From contig CANNFT010000002.1 in NCBI GenBank assembly GCA_947503895.1, positions 310,001 through 374,000 on the forward strand: a stretch of 64,000 nucleotides of DNA. Reading direction: 5' to 3'. Position numbers and translations under genes: made by a program. Under the pieces are notes generated by a model that saw only the letters and a program-made list of their open reading frames with translations, was not told where the DNA came from and ran no database searches. The number at the start of each line of letters is the position of its first letter. Position 1 is the stretch's first letter. This DNA is from an uncultured Saccharospirillaceae bacterium (GTDB lineage: Bacteria > Pseudomonadota > Gammaproteobacteria > Pseudomonadales > Oceanobacteraceae). Positions 8,850-17,890 of the stretch are shown here, piece by piece.

Positions 8850-10946
8850 ATGTCTAAATTTCTACGATTCCCTTTTTCCACCGCACACCAGTCACAGCCA
8901 CTCAGTACGGCGGGCGTTAACACATTAACCGAACCGCAAGCCTTACCTGTTTTCGCTGACGTTAAAACCGATGAGATCGTGGATGCCATCAGCACCCACC
9001 TAGATCGAAATTTAGCAGCCATCAAGCAACTGACCGATCAACCTGAACCCAGCTGGGATTCGCTCGTCGCGCCATTAGAAGAAATGGATGACAAGCTCAG
9101 CAGCGCATGGTCACCGGTGTCACACCTCAACAGCGTGATGAACTCCGACGAATTACGAGACGCTTACAACGCATGCTTACCCAAACTCTCGGCTTACAGT
9201 ACGGAACTCGGCCAAAATAAAGACCTGCAACAAGCCTATGAGCGCATCCAACACAGCGACGGTTTTGCCCACCTCAGCCGTGCGCAACAAAAAACCATTG
9301 AAAATAGCCTGCGCGACTTCCATTTAGCGGGCGTCGATTTATCCGATGAAAAAAAACAACGCTACGGTGAAATAAAAGCTCGCCTGAGCGAATTAAGCAG
9401 CAAATATTCTGAAAACGTACTCGATGCCACAAACCATTGGCAAAAACACATTCAAGACAACCAACAACTGGCTGGCGTGCCTGAATCCTCCTTGGCCGGT
9501 TTTGCACAAGCAGCCGAACAAAAATCTTTAGATGGCTGGCTTCTCACATTGGATTTCCCATGCTACTTACCCGTCATGATGTACTGTGATAACGCCGAGC
9601 TGCGCAAAGAAATGTACACCGCCTTTGCGACACGTGCTTCTGATCAAGGGCCTCATGCCGGACAATTTGATAACAGCGCACTCATGGATGAAATCCTCGC
9701 TCTGCGACTTGAACTGGCTAAGTTACTGGGCTTCAACAGCTACGCGGATTATTCATTAGCCACCAAGATGGCTGAAAGCACTGAGCAAGTCATGGGCTTT
9801 TTAGAAGACCTTGCGCAGAAAAGTCGCCCGCAGGCGGAAAAAGAATTCGCTGAACTGAAAGACTTCGCCCAGACAGAATTTGGCGTTGACACATTAAACG
9901 CATGGGATGTCTCGTATTACGGCGAAAAGCTCAAACAAGCCAAATACGCCGTCAGCCAAGAAGAGATCCGACCTTATTTTCCTGCACCTAAAGCACTACA
10001 AGGGCTTTTCCAAGTCACTGAGCGTCTCTTTGGAATTCAGGTTGAAGAAGAGGAGAGTGCAGAAACTTACCACCCAGATGTGCAACTCTTTAGTATCAAA
10101 AAATCAGGTCAAGTCATCGCCCAATTCTACTTTGATTTATACGCGCGCAATAAAAAGCGTGGCGGCGCTTGGATGGACGAATGCCGCGTGCGCCGAGTCA
10201 AACTCAATGGCGAACAGCAAATTCCCGTTGCCTATTTAGTTTGCAACTTCACTGCACCCGTCGGTGACCAACCGGCATTGCTCACCCACGACGAACTGAC
10301 TACGTTATTTCATGAGTTTGGTCACGGCATTCACCACATGCTGACCCAAGTGAACACCGCAGCCGTCAGTGGCATCAATGGCGTTGCTTGGGATGCTGTT
10401 GAATTACCGAGTCAATTTTTAGAAAACTGGTGCTGGGAACCCGAAGCATTGGCCTTTATTTCTGGCCACGTCGAAACCGGTGAACCTTTACCACAAGACT
10501 TACTGAATAAAATGTTGGCGGCGAAGAATTTTCAAAGCGCCATGATGATGGTACGCCAATTAGAATTCTCGATATTCGACTTCAAAATGCACATGCATGA
10601 CCAAACAAATGAAGCGCCAGACATTCAACGCATACTAGACGAAGTCCGCGCAACCGTATCTGTCATTCAACCACCGGCTTTTAACCGCTTCCAAAACAGC
10701 TTCAGCCATATATTCGCTGGCGGCTACGCAGCGGGGTATTACAGCTATAAATGGGCCGAAGTCCTCAGTGCCGATGCGTTTAGCCGATTTGAAGAAGAGG
10801 GGATCTTTAACAAACAAACGGGTGCATCCTTCTTTGATGAGATATTGAGCCGAGGTGGCGAAGAAGAAGCGGCTATTTTATTTAAAAATTTCCGTGGCCG
10901 TGAACCCAAAGTTGATGCACTGCTGCGTCATTGCGGTATTCAATAA
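8850..10946 (+). CDS. prlC: Oligopeptidase A (M3 metallopeptidase)
   Basis: A 698-residue cytosolic zinc oligopeptidase that degrades signal peptides and short peptides. The catalytic signature HEFGHGIHHM is in the C-terminal half, with the third ligand region WDAVELPSQFLENW downstream, and the GGYAAGYYSYKWAEVLSADAF segment typical of OpdA/PrlC. Length is close to the E. coli enzyme. AAGG lies about 9 bases before the ATG. It is followed by yheV, a conserved neighbour pair in pseudomonads. Confidence 0.95.
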   Translation: MSKFLRFPFSTAHQSQPLSTAGVNTLTEPQALPVFADVKTDEIVDAISTHLDRNLAAIKQLTDQPEPSWDSLVAPLEEMDDKLSSAWSPVSHLNSVMNSDELRDAYNACLPKLSAYSTELGQNKDLQQAYERIQHSDGFAHLSRAQQKTIENSLRDFHLAGVDLSDEKKQRYGEIKARLSELSSKYSENVLDATNHWQKHIQDNQQLAGVPESSLAGFAQAAEQKSLDGWLLTLDFPCYLPVMMYCDNAELRKEMYTAFATRASDQGPHAGQFDNSALMDEILALRLELAKLLGFNSYADYSLATKMAESTEQVMGFLEDLAQKSRPQAEKEFAELKDFAQTEFGVDTLNAWDVSYYGEKLKQAKYAVSQEEIRPYFPAPKALQGLFQVTERLFGIQVEEEESAETYHPDVQLFSIKKSGQVIAQFYFDLYARNKKRGGAWMDECRVRRVKLNGEQQIPVAYLVCNFTAPVGDQPALLTHDELTTLFHEFGHGIHHMLTQVNTAAVSGINGVAWDAVELPSQFLENWCWEPEALAFISGHVETGEPLPQDLLNKMLAAKNFQSAMMMVRQLEFSIFDFKMHMHDQTNEAPDIQRILDEVRATVSVIQPPAFNRFQNSFSHIFAGGYAAGYYSYKWAEVLSADAFSRFEEEGIFNKQTGASFFDEILSRGGEEEAAILFKNFRGREPKVDALLRHCGIQ

Positions 10947-10950
10947 AAAA

Positions 10951-10978
10951 AGGGGAGGTAAAAAACCATTCCTCCCCT
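10951..10978 (-). terminator. Hairpin after prlC with T-run on the minus strand
   Basis: AGGGGAGG (10951-10958) pairs with CCTCCCCT (10971-10978). Read on the minus strand the stem is followed by seven T; on the plus strand it is followed by TACC. It therefore looks like an intrinsic terminator for leftward transcription, although no leftward gene ends just here; it may stop read-through from the accessory operon that ends at 11352. Confidence 0.55.
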
Positions 10979-11042
10979 ACCAATACCGAACCACCATTAG
11001 CTAACGAAAAACAGTCAATTACCATCGGTCACTGAGTAGCGT

Positions 11043-11312
11043 ATGTTTAAAGCACAAAAACGATTTATCGCTGGAGCCGTTTGCCCCAAGTGTTCTGAAA
11101 TGGACAAACTGGTGATGTATAAAAACGAAGACGGTAAAGAAACCCGCGAGTGCGTAGCCTGTAGTTATTCAGATATTATGAAAGAAGAACTACCAGAGTC
11201 GGCCACCAACGAGCTGACGACGCGCGTCACACCAGAAGGCAAAGTCGTTAGAGATGACGGCGAGCAAGCTCTAAAAATATTTGAATCTCCACCAAGAACA
11301 ACCAAGCATTAA
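11043..11312 (+). CDS. YheV-family zinc-ribbon protein (DUF2387)
   Basis: An 89-residue protein starting FKAQKRFIAGAVCPKCSEMD, with two CxxC pairs (CPKC and CVAC) that form a small zinc ribbon; this is the YheV family, whose function is unknown. It lies directly downstream of prlC, its usual partner in pseudomonads. The tail (PPRTTKH) is encoded within the left arm of a strong terminator. The 3' part (11189-11269) is duplicated almost exactly at 19037-19117, marking the left border of an accessory island. Confidence 0.85.
   Translation: MFKAQKRFIAGAVCPKCSEMDKLVMYKNEDGKETRECVACSYSDIMKEELPESATNELTTRVTPEGKVVRDDGEQALKIFESPPRTTKH
11189..11269 (+). repeat. Direct repeat, copy 1 (3' part of yheV)
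   Basis: These 81 bases match 19037-19117 with only three differences by eye, in the same orientation. The shared stretch encodes LPESATNELTTRVTPEGK and the following nine residues in the same frame. The repeats lie 7848 bases apart and enclose the Lod-type operon and an IS110 remnant. Confidence 0.9.
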
Positions 11313-11331
11313 ATGTTTGGTTGTTCTTTTG
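11295..11331 (+). terminator. Intrinsic terminator of prlC-yheV
   Basis: AGAACAACCAAGCATT pairs with AATGTTTGGTTGTTCT around a one-base loop (one G-U pair), followed by TTT. The 16-base stem contains the yheV stop codon. It has a T-run only on the plus strand, so it ends prlC-yheV transcription and separates it from the convergent cytochrome operon. Confidence 0.85.
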
Positions 11332-11351
11332 GCGACCAATGTAGAAATTGA

Positions 11352-14300
11352 TCAGTCATTCACAACTTCACAGAGGCCGAACCACTTGCGGCATTGACTG
11401 AGATCACTTTCAAAACAAACCTGTCCATTGCTTTGGGCGACGATCGAATCTGTTGGTTCCGTCGGGTTACTGTAACCGTCATTGAATAATCTACATTGTA
11501 CTGATTTTCCTGACTCTGTTTCTGCCTGCCCGAAGGCATATTTACAATTTCCGGGCGAAGAGCCATCAGGTGAGCACGCGGTTTTATTTGTTAAGACATA
11601 AACTGCATCTGTGAAACCGGAAGCTTCTACCCCGTCTTGATTAAATACTTTGAAGTTGACTTTTTCACCACTGGATTTCACTTCACAACGGCCAAACCAC
11701 TTGTTGCAACTGCCTTCTGATGAACCGTCTGGCACACACATTTTATAGGGTGAGTTTGAATAAACGGCATCTGACAAGCCAGTCATATTGCTATACCCAT
11801 CACCAAATACTCGACAATTCACCATTTCAGCGGACTGCAAAGTCGCTTTTGCTTGGTAAATACTTGTGGTCCAATTTTGAGAGAAAGTTAAATCAGTATT
11901 TTCAGGGTGCTCGCTTTTAAGTTGTAAATTAGTATTTAAGTGACTGGTTAAATAAATAGCACGCTCCGTAGCAGGAAGAAATCCATTACCTGTATGGCCA
12001 TCAGAGAAACGTGACGCTAAGAAACCCGGCGGAATCGTTTGATACTCCATGGTCACTCGAATCGCATTTGGCGTGCCATTAATACTTGAAAGCGGTATTT
12101 GATAACTCAACGTATCAGAGCCTGCGAACTGCGAATCCGTATAGTGCTTATCGGTACTGATAGCGCTGCCAACTGTAAGTGGTTTTAGCTGAGGCTCAGT
12201 GGCATAAGCCGCCGAACACTGCTTAATTCCAAATATTGGTGTACCTGCATCTGGATTTTCTGCACACCCTAATTCTTCTGGGCCAATAAATCCTTTAGGT
12301 AATAGGCGATTATCTTTTGCGTCGAAAAACAGGGATAGGGTTTTAGATGTTAACAAGCCAGTATCGTCCACGGCCTGCACTTCATAAATTTGCACCTGGC
12401 TTTGTGAGGTAATCACTTGGTGATGCGGCTGTAGTTTTTTCGGATTTTCCTTCGGTACTTCACTGCTTAATAAATTGTAAGTTCCTACTCCTGTTTTTTC
12501 ACATTGGCCTTTGCAAATAGCACCATACGGATTTGTATCACCCGAAATCCAGATTACGTTTCCTGTTGAATCTAATACTTCAAACTTGATAAAAGCTCGC
12601 CTAAAGCCAGCCCCTGAAGGAAACTTGTGTCCCGTGTTGTTGGTGATGGTTAAGTCCGCAACTAGGTTACTATTTAGCAGTTGAAAGCCATCCACTTTAA
12701 TTTCTGTGGCGGCCTTTGGGTCTGGGGTAGTAGAGTCGGGCAATAATCCATTTCCATTTGCTTGGCTAGTCGCTTGCTCAACTATGGCCATTTCCCCGTT
12801 CAGTAGATAATTCTGAATGAAAGGTGCTTCTTTACCGTCAGCGCTTATGCCATTAGGCGGCACTAAATCATCAAAAGGTGCCACACCTAATACGTCAGGA
12901 AATTGAATGAACATTTCGAATACAGGTAGATTAATACCCATTAAACGGTGACGACGATAATCTTTCGGGGTTAAGCCGTGAGTAGATTGCGCCATAATCG
13001 CTTTGTGATTTGCAGGATCATTAGGATCTGTCACCAGCGGCATGTGACAAGCCTGACACGTGTTTTCGTTGTCTTCTTCGCTGGCGAAGTCACTGTTAAT
13101 CCACTCTAAATAGGTGGCTTGCTCATACCCTAAACCGACGCAGTCATCTGTCAAAGGGTTGCCGTAAGGTCCGCGGGTTGCGGGAGCAAAAGTATCGCTG
13201 ACACAGGCTTCCGGTTTTTTATAGTAAGGAAAAAGTTCTGGATCAGGAAGAGGCATATCAGGCTGAAACGCCGAGGGTATTTGTGGAACGATGAGTACAT
13301 GACAGGCTCCACACAATACTGACTGACCCATATAACTGACGTGATCTTTTTCGTTATAGCCCTGGGCTAAAATCAAATTATCGTCTTGAATCATTGGCAG
13401 TAAGTCCAATTCTTCCGTTTTATCTGGTGCCATGATGTTATTCATGTCCACATGGAATGTGGCTGTAAATTCGTATTCCAACGGTACTGGGTTTTCGGTT
13501 TGGCGTTTAGCAACGTTGTACATATCTTTTGCACCATAGAACACTTCAAAGTCGGTTCCATTCCATTTGCCGCCGCCATTTTCAGGGCCCATTCGATGAC
13601 AGGTTTCACATGAAACGCCGTCCCGTGCAAGGGAGCCATATTTTGCATATTGAGCTTGATTATCTTCGGTGATAGGGTGGCCATCCACCGGGGCACAGTC
13701 ACCACTAAAAGGAAAGGGCGCGCCCTTTTGGTGTTCCGATAAATAACCGGGGATGGTGGCATAAAATAAGTCTGAACAAAAAACCTGATCCATCCCCAAA
13801 TCTAATTTAAGCTGGCGTTCACCCATTTCGCCGTGACAACTGAAACAAACATCTTGTATGACATGAGGATCTGCATATCTGTGGGTATTAGTTTCTGTTT
13901 CTATTTGCGCTTGCCAAATAGGATCACGCGTTGCGAGACGCATAATATTGGCGCTCCAGTCACCATATTGAGACCAGTTAGCTAACCATTCTTGGTGATC
14001 GCCTTCAGAGTATTTTTCTGAAAAATAGGCCATTTGCTGCAAACCACCGCCTTCTACAAACAGCACGCTGTCGTGACAGGCCTTACAGAATTCACCGGTT
14101 GAAAAACTATCTTCACAGTAAAGCGGATAGGTGGAAGGTGCGTTATCAGGGTTGTCAGTCGGAGTGGGGCAATTTGTTTCTTGACCAGGAAGGGCTCTTG
14201 CAACCAATTCTAATGACGTGTCGCCAGCCAACTGAGGCGGCATCCACACAACATCTTTTTTAGTTAACGGTTTTAATTCAGGATTATTATTTAGATACGT

Positions 14301-14507
14301 ATTGTTAAAAAACGTTAAAAAGTTAGTCTCTTCTGATGAGCCATCAGCATAGGGCGCACTAGGATTGTCACCAACTTGAAAAACAGGTTGGGGAAGAGTA
14401 TTTCCATTATTAATAAAATCTGTATTAGATGCTTTTAATGCATGGTGTACTAGGACAGGACTCACCCCTGCACCTACTAGAATCAATAGTTTTTTCAAGC
14501 CGGTCAT
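11352..14507 (-). CDS. Large exported pentaheme c-type cytochrome with C-terminal Cys-rich repeats
   Basis: A 1051-residue protein with an N-terminal signal/anchor segment (KKLLILVGAGVSPVLV) and five CxxCH haem-binding motifs: CKACH (about 141), CFSCH (221), CETCH (300), CGACH (399) and CQACH (484). The middle third (about 590-880) has a beta-rich region with TNNTGHKFPSGAGFRRAF. The last 155 residues form three tandem repeats (about 896-949, 950-1002, 1003-1051) with the pattern CRxFxDGYSN ... D ... CxxDGSS ... C-KWFGxCE; the middle copy has lost some cysteines. The ATG overlaps the stop of the lodB-like gene (ATGA), so it is translated with it. I do not recognise a named family for the whole chain. 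An extracytoplasmic electron-transfer role, probably accepting electrons from the LodA-like protein, is inferred from context. Confidence 0.88.
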   Translation of the reverse strand: MTGLKKLLILVGAGVSPVLVHHALKASNTDFINNGNTLPQPVFQVGDNPSAPYADGSSEETNFLTFFNNTYLNNNPELKPLTKKDVVWMPPQLAGDTSLELVARALPGQETNCPTPTDNPDNAPSTYPLYCEDSFSTGEFCKACHDSVLFVEGGGLQQMAYFSEKYSEGDHQEWLANWSQYGDWSANIMRLATRDPIWQAQIETETNTHRYADPHVIQDVCFSCHGEMGERQLKLDLGMDQVFCSDLFYATIPGYLSEHQKGAPFPFSGDCAPVDGHPITEDNQAQYAKYGSLARDGVSCETCHRMGPENGGGKWNGTDFEVFYGAKDMYNVAKRQTENPVPLEYEFTATFHVDMNNIMAPDKTEELDLLPMIQDDNLILAQGYNEKDHVSYMGQSVLCGACHVLIVPQIPSAFQPDMPLPDPELFPYYKKPEACVSDTFAPATRGPYGNPLTDDCVGLGYEQATYLEWINSDFASEEDNENTCQACHMPLVTDPNDPANHKAIMAQSTHGLTPKDYRRHRLMGINLPVFEMFIQFPDVLGVAPFDDLVPPNGISADGKEAPFIQNYLLNGEMAIVEQATSQANGNGLLPDSTTPDPKAATEIKVDGFQLLNSNLVADLTITNNTGHKFPSGAGFRRAFIKFEVLDSTGNVIWISGDTNPYGAICKGQCEKTGVGTYNLLSSEVPKENPKKLQPHHQVITSQSQVQIYEVQAVDDTGLLTSKTLSLFFDAKDNRLLPKGFIGPEELGCAENPDAGTPIFGIKQCSAAYATEPQLKPLTVGSAISTDKHYTDSQFAGSDTLSYQIPLSSINGTPNAIRVTMEYQTIPPGFLASRFSDGHTGNGFLPATERAIYLTSHLNTNLQLKSEHPENTDLTFSQNWTTSIYQAKATLQSAEMVNCRVFGDGYSNMTGLSDAVYSNSPYKMCVPDGSSEGSCNKWFGRCEVKSSGEKVNFKVFNQDGVEASGFTDAVYVLTNKTACSPDGSSPGNCKYAFGQAETESGKSVQCRLFNDGYSNPTEPTDSIVAQSNGQVCFESDLSQCRKWFGLCEVVND

Positions 14508-15721
14508 GGTGCTTCCCTGAAGTATTCAGTCTCATTTATAATTTGACGACGCGCCCAAAAAGGATGACTGCTCCAACGCCTCTGTAATTGGTAGTTGTCT
14601 TTGTAATCCTGGCGATAGGTTCGCCAAACCTTTTCTTGCTCTTCATTAAACTGTTTTGATAAAAATAGATCTGATTGACGCTGCCCTGTTTTTTTCATCT
14701 GGGTCAGTCCAGTAGCAATTAATTCTGCTACTAGTATTCCCGAATACAATGCGTTGGAAATGCCTTGAGAAGATAAAGGATCGAATGCCATTGCTGCATC
14801 ACCAACCGCAAACCAACCTTCATCTGAAAATTCTAACAATCGTTCTGTGGTTGCACTAGTACCCCTAACCTTGCCTTTAGCCTGATAGCCAAATTCTTTT
14901 AGCATGTTTTGTAAATGAGCTGTCATTCGTAGACTTTCATCAAACCCCGATATTGTTGCCACCTTTTTTGCCGCAGCATTATCGATATCTGTATGAAAGA
15001 CTACTACGCGCTCACTAGACGATTGATCCTTATTTAGACTTGGCAGTCGGTTGCTATACCACCAGCCGTCAGGACTGGCTTCAATCCGAGTAAAACGATC
15101 AATATCTTCTTTATATTTTGAATTCTGACTGTTTTGAATAAAACGCTGAGCAAGCGCAAATAGATTATCGTACTTTTGCCTTTCAACACCTAAGGCACTA
15201 GCCACAACTGAAGCACGACCAGACGCATCAATAAGGTACTTACAATGTAGCCACTTGCTCTGATTATCTTGCTTTATCTCGACAGTCCAATTATCAGCTC
15301 GATCATGCCGGTGACATTGAACAAATTCCGTCAACTCATGTCGGACTGCACCTAAGCTTTCTGCCTTTTCCGCAATTGCTAAATCAAACCGACTACGATC
15401 AATGCAAAGGCCCTTGCCTTGTGGTGTGAAGTAAAAATCTTGAAGCTGATTTTCTTGAGAATGCCAACTGGATAGATTGCCTGCGCTGAAGTGAAAGCCA
15501 ACATAGTCAGCATCGAGCTGATCAATCGGACCGATCAGTTTTTCAAAGGCATCCAATGCAAATGGTGATAAGGATTCACCAAATTTAAATGAATCAACAC
15601 CGCGCTTTTCGATCATCAAGACGTTCCAGCCCCATTGAGCAAGCTGTATTGCAGCAGCAGAACCACCAGGCCCCAACCCCACAATAATTACATCCCAATT
15701 TCGCTTCTTCGCTATCGTCAT
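14504..15721 (-). CDS. LodB-like FAD-dependent oxidoreductase (tryptophan-halogenase-like fold)
   Basis: A 405-residue flavoprotein. The N-terminal dinucleotide motif is VIIVGLGPGGSAAAIQLA, followed by FGESLSPFA, and the second FAD motif is WFAVGDAAMAFDPLSSQG. This is the group 2 monooxygenase/halogenase-like family to which LodB and GoxB belong. LodB proteins are required in the cytoplasm for forming the cysteine tryptophylquinone cofactor of the LodA partner. It lies 11 bases after the lodA-like gene and overlaps the cytochrome gene by four bases, so the three are one operon. Assignment as LodB-like rests on family plus neighbour; the exact modification it makes is unknown, since the LodA partner seems to lack the cofactor cysteine. 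Confidence 0.85.
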   Translation of the reverse strand: MTIAKKRNWDVIIVGLGPGGSAAAIQLAQWGWNVLMIEKRGVDSFKFGESLSPFALDAFEKLIGPIDQLDADYVGFHFSAGNLSSWHSQENQLQDFYFTPQGKGLCIDRSRFDLAIAEKAESLGAVRHELTEFVQCHRHDRADNWTVEIKQDNQSKWLHCKYLIDASGRASVVASALGVERQKYDNLFALAQRFIQNSQNSKYKEDIDRFTRIEASPDGWWYSNRLPSLNKDQSSSERVVVFHTDIDNAAAKKVATISGFDESLRMTAHLQNMLKEFGYQAKGKVRGTSATTERLLEFSDEGWFAVGDAAMAFDPLSSQGISNALYSGILVAELIATGLTQMKKTGQRQSDLFLSKQFNEEQEKVWRTYRQDYKDNYQLQRRWSSHPFWARRQIINETEYFREAP

Positions 15722-15732
15722 AATCGATCAAC

Positions 15733-17760
15733 TCAAGAGCATGTCTTTTTTGTAGGTGGCTTATCTAAAACAGGATCTCTCTGATATTCCTGAAAAACAA
15801 TTGAGCCGTTATCAGTCAAATACTCATTTGTGCCAGTGAGCTTCGGCAGCACCATACCGAGCTTGTCCCATGCATACACCATTTGGTTATAGCCATCTGT
15901 CGATGACAAGGGCTCGCCTTCTGGGCCATAACCCCTAAACCATTCTTTGTAGGTTCTGGTTTTAGAAGACTCGTCATAAGAAAATACTATTTCAGGTCTT
16001 TGCACAGGCCACCAAGCAGTATTACAAGACCAGTAATCGCCCTGCCATGGACTCGACATATAAGCTGCCACCGAACCGGGCTCTGTACCTGTTTTTACTC
16101 GAAAGAGATCATCAAAATATTCTTTATAGGCAATTAAGTAAGGGAATTCGATGCCTGGGTGGAATCCACCGCCTATCGTAGGCTGAAGTGCAGCTTGGTC
16201 CATAGCTGTTGGCTGATCTTCTATGGAATATTGGTCTAAAGGTTTTGGAACAATGGGACCATCTGGAGAAACCGTGAAATTATTATCTGCCCAATCAGCC
16301 AATCGTATTCGTTGCCATTTGGTTAGGCTTAAGTATTGGTTAGGTAAATTATTACCTAACTGATCATTTTGAAGCGGCTTACCACCAGTACCCCACAATT
16401 TAGGCATTTGATTACCTCGCGATACAGGCCCTTCACCTACAGGTCTAGGTGGCGATGCAGGTGCTGGCGGTGCTGGCGGTAAGGTATCAAGTAAAGTGGG
16501 GAACTTCACCGACGGCCCGGAATCTGACCCTTCTGGTTTTCGCATGATGCCATTTATTTGTCTTCTTGCAGGTAAACCCGAAGCCTCTTTGCTCGTTAAC
16601 TTAGCAATATTTTCTGGACTCAATAAATTACCGGCCTGCTTTGGCCCGTGGGCCATGTTACGCGTGCTAGGTTCAACACCTGCTGCTTCGGCACTCACCC
16701 AACCGTAGTTACCCGCGTTAGCCAGAATGGGATAAATATCGCGATAAAACTCTGTCGGCTGACCTTGGTTAGGATCAGAATCAAAGGTTTCGTACATGCG
16801 ATCCATAATAGAAACGACGTGATACATATTAGGTGCATATTTAGGCGGAGCAGTAACAATCCATCCCCCGTTTTTACCATTACGTGTTCCTTCGTCATTT
16901 GGATTAATGACTCCGTCTCGAGTGCTTAATACGGTTCCATTTTTTAAAACCACAGTGGCATCAATTTCCCCGCCACAGGTGTCATCCCACCAGCCCGGCA
17001 CATTAAAGTAAGCAAACTGATTTATTAATGGATCTGTTCCATCTCCTGGGCCATTGGGAGGATTGTATGTTTCGCTAGGATTCGAAAGTTGAATTTTAGG
17101 GTCGGTTACGCATTCGGCTTTACCAGGTGCAGGCACAAAAATTAAACGCTGCTCATCATCTAGTCTTAGCTGACCCAATTCAATATTGGTGGCAGGAGTA
17201 TAGGTTACCTTGACAGGTTGAGAGGGATCCTTGGGTGTGAATCCACAGTATCGAAGATAGCCAGGTAAATAACCTTCTGAGACACCTGTAAAAACATCGC
17301 CTGCCATTATTAAGGGTTGTTGAGATTCAGCAGAAATGGTTTTTGGACCCGGATCAATGATTAAATCGGTTCGATCTATTGGGTTGGCTGCATCACTTTG
17401 AATAGAAGGGTTTCGGTATTTGGTAGGGTCAAATAAATAAGCGCCTTGAAACGCATAATTAGCCGCTTTCATATTACGAACATGCACACGCCAAGTAATC
17501 GATTCTACATCTGCACTATTAATATTTAATTCTGAAACTGCATTTCCATTTGAATCATATCCATATATACGAAAACGTTGAGCCTGACGCTTTAATCGCT
17601 GTTGATCGTCACGATAATTTTTTTGACTAGGGTCAGAGCTAATTGTTCCACCTGGATCGGCGATAACTCCAGGAGCTTCAGGTCCAATAAAAAACTCATC
17701 ACTGTTTCCCAATCGAGCCATGCCGATTCCTGGATGAATACGGATGCGTGATATATCCAT
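15733..17760 (-). CDS. LodA-like protein (LodA/GoxA family amino-acid oxidase homologue)
   Basis: A 675-residue protein with the family's N-terminal signature IRIHPGIGMARLGNS and C-terminal signature GGGFHPGIEF followed by SPWQGDYWSCNTAWWPVQRP (about 527-589). LodA and GoxA are quinoproteins that oxidise lysine or glycine, release hydrogen peroxide and act as antibacterial proteins. LodA carries a cysteine tryptophylquinone made from a Cys about 65 residues upstream of a Trp. Here the window upstream of W583/W584 has no cysteine (T528 in the GGG-F-PGIE motif region); the nearest is C579. No signal peptide is visible, as in LodA, which leaves the cell non-classically. First of a tight lodA-lodB-cytochrome set. 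Family assignment is firm; substrate and cofactor are open. Confidence 0.88.
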   Translation of the reverse strand: MDISRIRIHPGIGMARLGNSDEFFIGPEAPGVIADPGGTISSDPSQKNYRDDQQRLKRQAQRFRIYGYDSNGNAVSELNINSADVESITWRVHVRNMKAANYAFQGAYLFDPTKYRNPSIQSDAANPIDRTDLIIDPGPKTISAESQQPLIMAGDVFTGVSEGYLPGYLRYCGFTPKDPSQPVKVTYTPATNIELGQLRLDDEQRLIFVPAPGKAECVTDPKIQLSNPSETYNPPNGPGDGTDPLINQFAYFNVPGWWDDTCGGEIDATVVLKNGTVLSTRDGVINPNDEGTRNGKNGGWIVTAPPKYAPNMYHVVSIMDRMYETFDSDPNQGQPTEFYRDIYPILANAGNYGWVSAEAAGVEPSTRNMAHGPKQAGNLLSPENIAKLTSKEASGLPARRQINGIMRKPEGSDSGPSVKFPTLLDTLPPAPPAPASPPRPVGEGPVSRGNQMPKLWGTGGKPLQNDQLGNNLPNQYLSLTKWQRIRLADWADNNFTVSPDGPIVPKPLDQYSIEDQPTAMDQAALQPTIGGGFHPGIEFPYLIAYKEYFDDLFRVKTGTEPGSVAAYMSSPWQGDYWSCNTAWWPVQRPEIVFSYDESSKTRTYKEWFRGYGPEGEPLSSTDGYNQMVYAWDKLGMVLPKLTGTNEYLTDNGSIVFQEYQRDPVLDKPPTKKTCS

Positions 17761-17890
17761 AGATACGTTCCAACTTATTTATTTTGTAAATAGAGGCCTA
17801 AACCAGATAATGTCACTACATACCTTGGTACATGTGTGATCATTAAGGCTTACTTTTTTCAGTTGAACTGCTTGGGGTGTTCGGTATTAC

